Source: an uncultured Aeromonadales bacterium
Lineage (GTDB): Bacteria > Pseudomonadota > Gammaproteobacteria > Enterobacterales > Succinivibrionaceae
Assembly (NCBI GenBank): GCA_902782145.1
Contig: CACZLZ010000015.1
Location: 1 to 54,398 of the forward strand
Reading direction: 5' to 3'
DNA length: 54,398 nucleotides
Positions 53,507 to 54,398 of the stretch are shown here, one piece after another (the first letter of the stretch is position 1; the number at the start of each line of letters is the position of its first letter). The notes under the pieces are model-generated. The model was not told the origin of the DNA and did not search any database. It saw only the letters and a program-made list of their open reading frames with translations. Position numbers and translations under genes: made by a program.

Positions 53507-54286
53507 ATGTTTGTTCTCAGGCAACTGGGCTTACTGCTGTTCCTCAGTTTTTTTATGGCGGGATCTTCCCTGGCGGTGACCCCGGCCGAGTTTGCTGAAA
53601 CCGGTTTGCTGGAGGCTGGTGCCATCCTGTTTGGTTTTGGTGTCCTTTTGCTCTTTATTCCCAAATTCACCAAGACCGGCATCATCCTCACGCTGCTGGG
53701 CAACCTGGCCGTTGTTTCAAGGATCCTTTTTCAGCCTGAGATCATCAAGTACGTGGAAGGTCACGGGATAGGGCAGTTTATTGAAAACCTGAGCCGGGAT
53801 GATCTGAGGCTGTACTTTGGGATCATAACTGTAGTCCTGGCTGCCGTTCTGTTCTTCATCGGTGTTTTAAAGACCTTTCTGTGGCGGTCTTTCTGGCATC
53901 TTTTCGGTTTCTACAAGACTCCCGAGGAGAAGGATGCCGAAATTGAAAACCGGAAGCGCCGTATTGAGCAGAAGATAAACCGCGGTGAGATGGACAGCAT
54001 CGGTCAGAAGTCAGAAAGTCCGGCACCAACAATGAAAGAGACTACAGCAGCCGCAGTATCTTCTGCGGTCGCCATGGCCTCAACTGCTGCTGATGAGACG
54101 GTTGTCGCTGATGAAAATGCGGCAGGACGGGAAGCCGTGGAGAGGGAAAACATCGCAGTCAATGAGGAAGCCAGAAACCAGGCACGGCTGAATGAAGATG
54201 TTTTTGCCTATGATCATGACATCTCCTTTGATCTGGATAAGGTCGGTTCCATCGTTCTCGACTCTGAGGACGAAAGGCTAAGGTGA
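53507..54286 (+). CDS. Membrane protein of unknown function
   Basis: A 259-residue protein I do not recognise. It begins with a signal-like helix (LGLLLFLSFFMAGSSLA). Two membrane segments follow (about 36-52 and 58-72), then another near 103-122. From about 135 it is charged and then Ala/Glu-rich, probably disordered or helical, ending in acidic residues. It starts 25 bases after rmlA and is likely co-transcribed. No terminator is seen before the rrn promoter. Confidence 0.6.
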   Translation: MFVLRQLGLLLFLSFFMAGSSLAVTPAEFAETGLLEAGAILFGFGVLLLFIPKFTKTGIILTLLGNLAVVSRILFQPEIIKYVEGHGIGQFIENLSRDDLRLYFGIITVVLAAVLFFIGVLKTFLWRSFWHLFGFYKTPEEKDAEIENRKRRIEQKINRGEMDSIGQKSESPAPTMKETTAAAVSSAVAMASTAADETVVADENAAGREAVERENIAVNEEARNQARLNEDVFAYDHDISFDLDKVGSIVLDSEDERLR

Positions 54287-54357
54287 CCTGGGATAAGGCC
54301 AAAAAGTGTGATAATGCTCAAAAATTAGGCTAACAGATAAAGACCTGCAAAAAGGTG

Positions 54358-54385
54358 TTGCAAGTCGCAAAAAAGGGACTAGAAT
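54358..54385 (+). promoter_or_regulatory. rrn core promoter (right copy)
   Basis: TTGCAA (54358-54363) and TAGAAT (54380-54385) have a 16-base spacer and the same discriminator as the left copy. The 53-bp block 54346-54398 is the exact reverse complement of 280-332; the window stops there, so the leader is not seen. Confidence 0.75.
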
Positions 54386-54398
54386 ATGCACCTGTCGC

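Overview
The window is the chromosome-origin neighbourhood of a gammaproteobacterium. The gene order resembles Pseudomonas: dnaA-dnaN-recF-gyrB with rpmH-rnpA-yidD-yidC-mnmE running the other way, glyQ-glyS and tag on the gyrB side, and mnmG-rsmG-parA-parB-atpI-atpBEFHAGDC on the far side. EarP with an Arg32-type EF-P, a PqiABC system and GATC-dense DNA also fit this class. An anaerobic gut lineage such as Succinivibrionaceae is only a guess; a Firmicute-style CymR-like regulator beside cysK is the least typical gene.

Both ends carry the same 53-bp sequence in opposite orientation (280-332 and 54346-54398). It holds a strong promoter, and the left copy leads into a recognisable rRNA leader with boxA, so the window lies between two outward-pointing rRNA operons (or stops where an assembly met them).

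Layout: 1-0.5 kb rrn leader; 0.5-7.8 kb, all on the minus strand, tag, a Bax-inhibitor-1-like membrane protein, a PAS-GGDEF diguanylate cyclase with a REC-CheC regulator, and glyQS; 7.8-10.6 kb, non-coding, a dense parS array with a 186-bp tandem repeat followed by a G-rich tract; 10.6-17.3 kb gyrB, recF, dnaN, dnaA; 17.3-18.4 kb three perfect DnaA boxes on the dnaA promoter; 18.4-22.5 kb rpmH, rnpA, yidD, yidC, mnmE; 22.6-27.4 kb (minus) a membrane protein whose N-terminus looks like a piece of DNA polymerase I thumb, then pqiC, pqiB, pqiA; 27.6-29.5 kb earP and efp; 29.5-29.9 kb a GATC cluster next to an AT-rich tract, the best E. coli-style oriC candidate; 29.9-34.5 kb mnmG, rsmG, parA, parB; 34.5-41.5 kb the ATP synthase operon; 41.9-43.4 kb cysK and a CymR-like regulator; 43.7-48.4 kb glmU, glmS and a degenerate FruB-like PTS protein with a parS site inside it; 48.5-51.0 kb a metal ABC transporter; 51.2-54.3 kb a PIN-like protein, rmlA and an unknown membrane protein.

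Working together: DnaA, DnaN, RecF and GyrB serve replication; ParA, ParB and the parS array serve origin segregation; RnpA, YidC, YidD, MnmE, MnmG and RsmG serve RNA and membrane-protein biogenesis. EarP would rhamnosylate EF-P with dTDP-rhamnose, whose synthesis starts at RmlA. GlmS and GlmU feed cell-wall precursors. The points most worth following are the periodic parS array, the membrane-anchored Pol I thumb-like protein, the altered DnaA recognition loop beside two origin candidates, and the excess of GGATCC.
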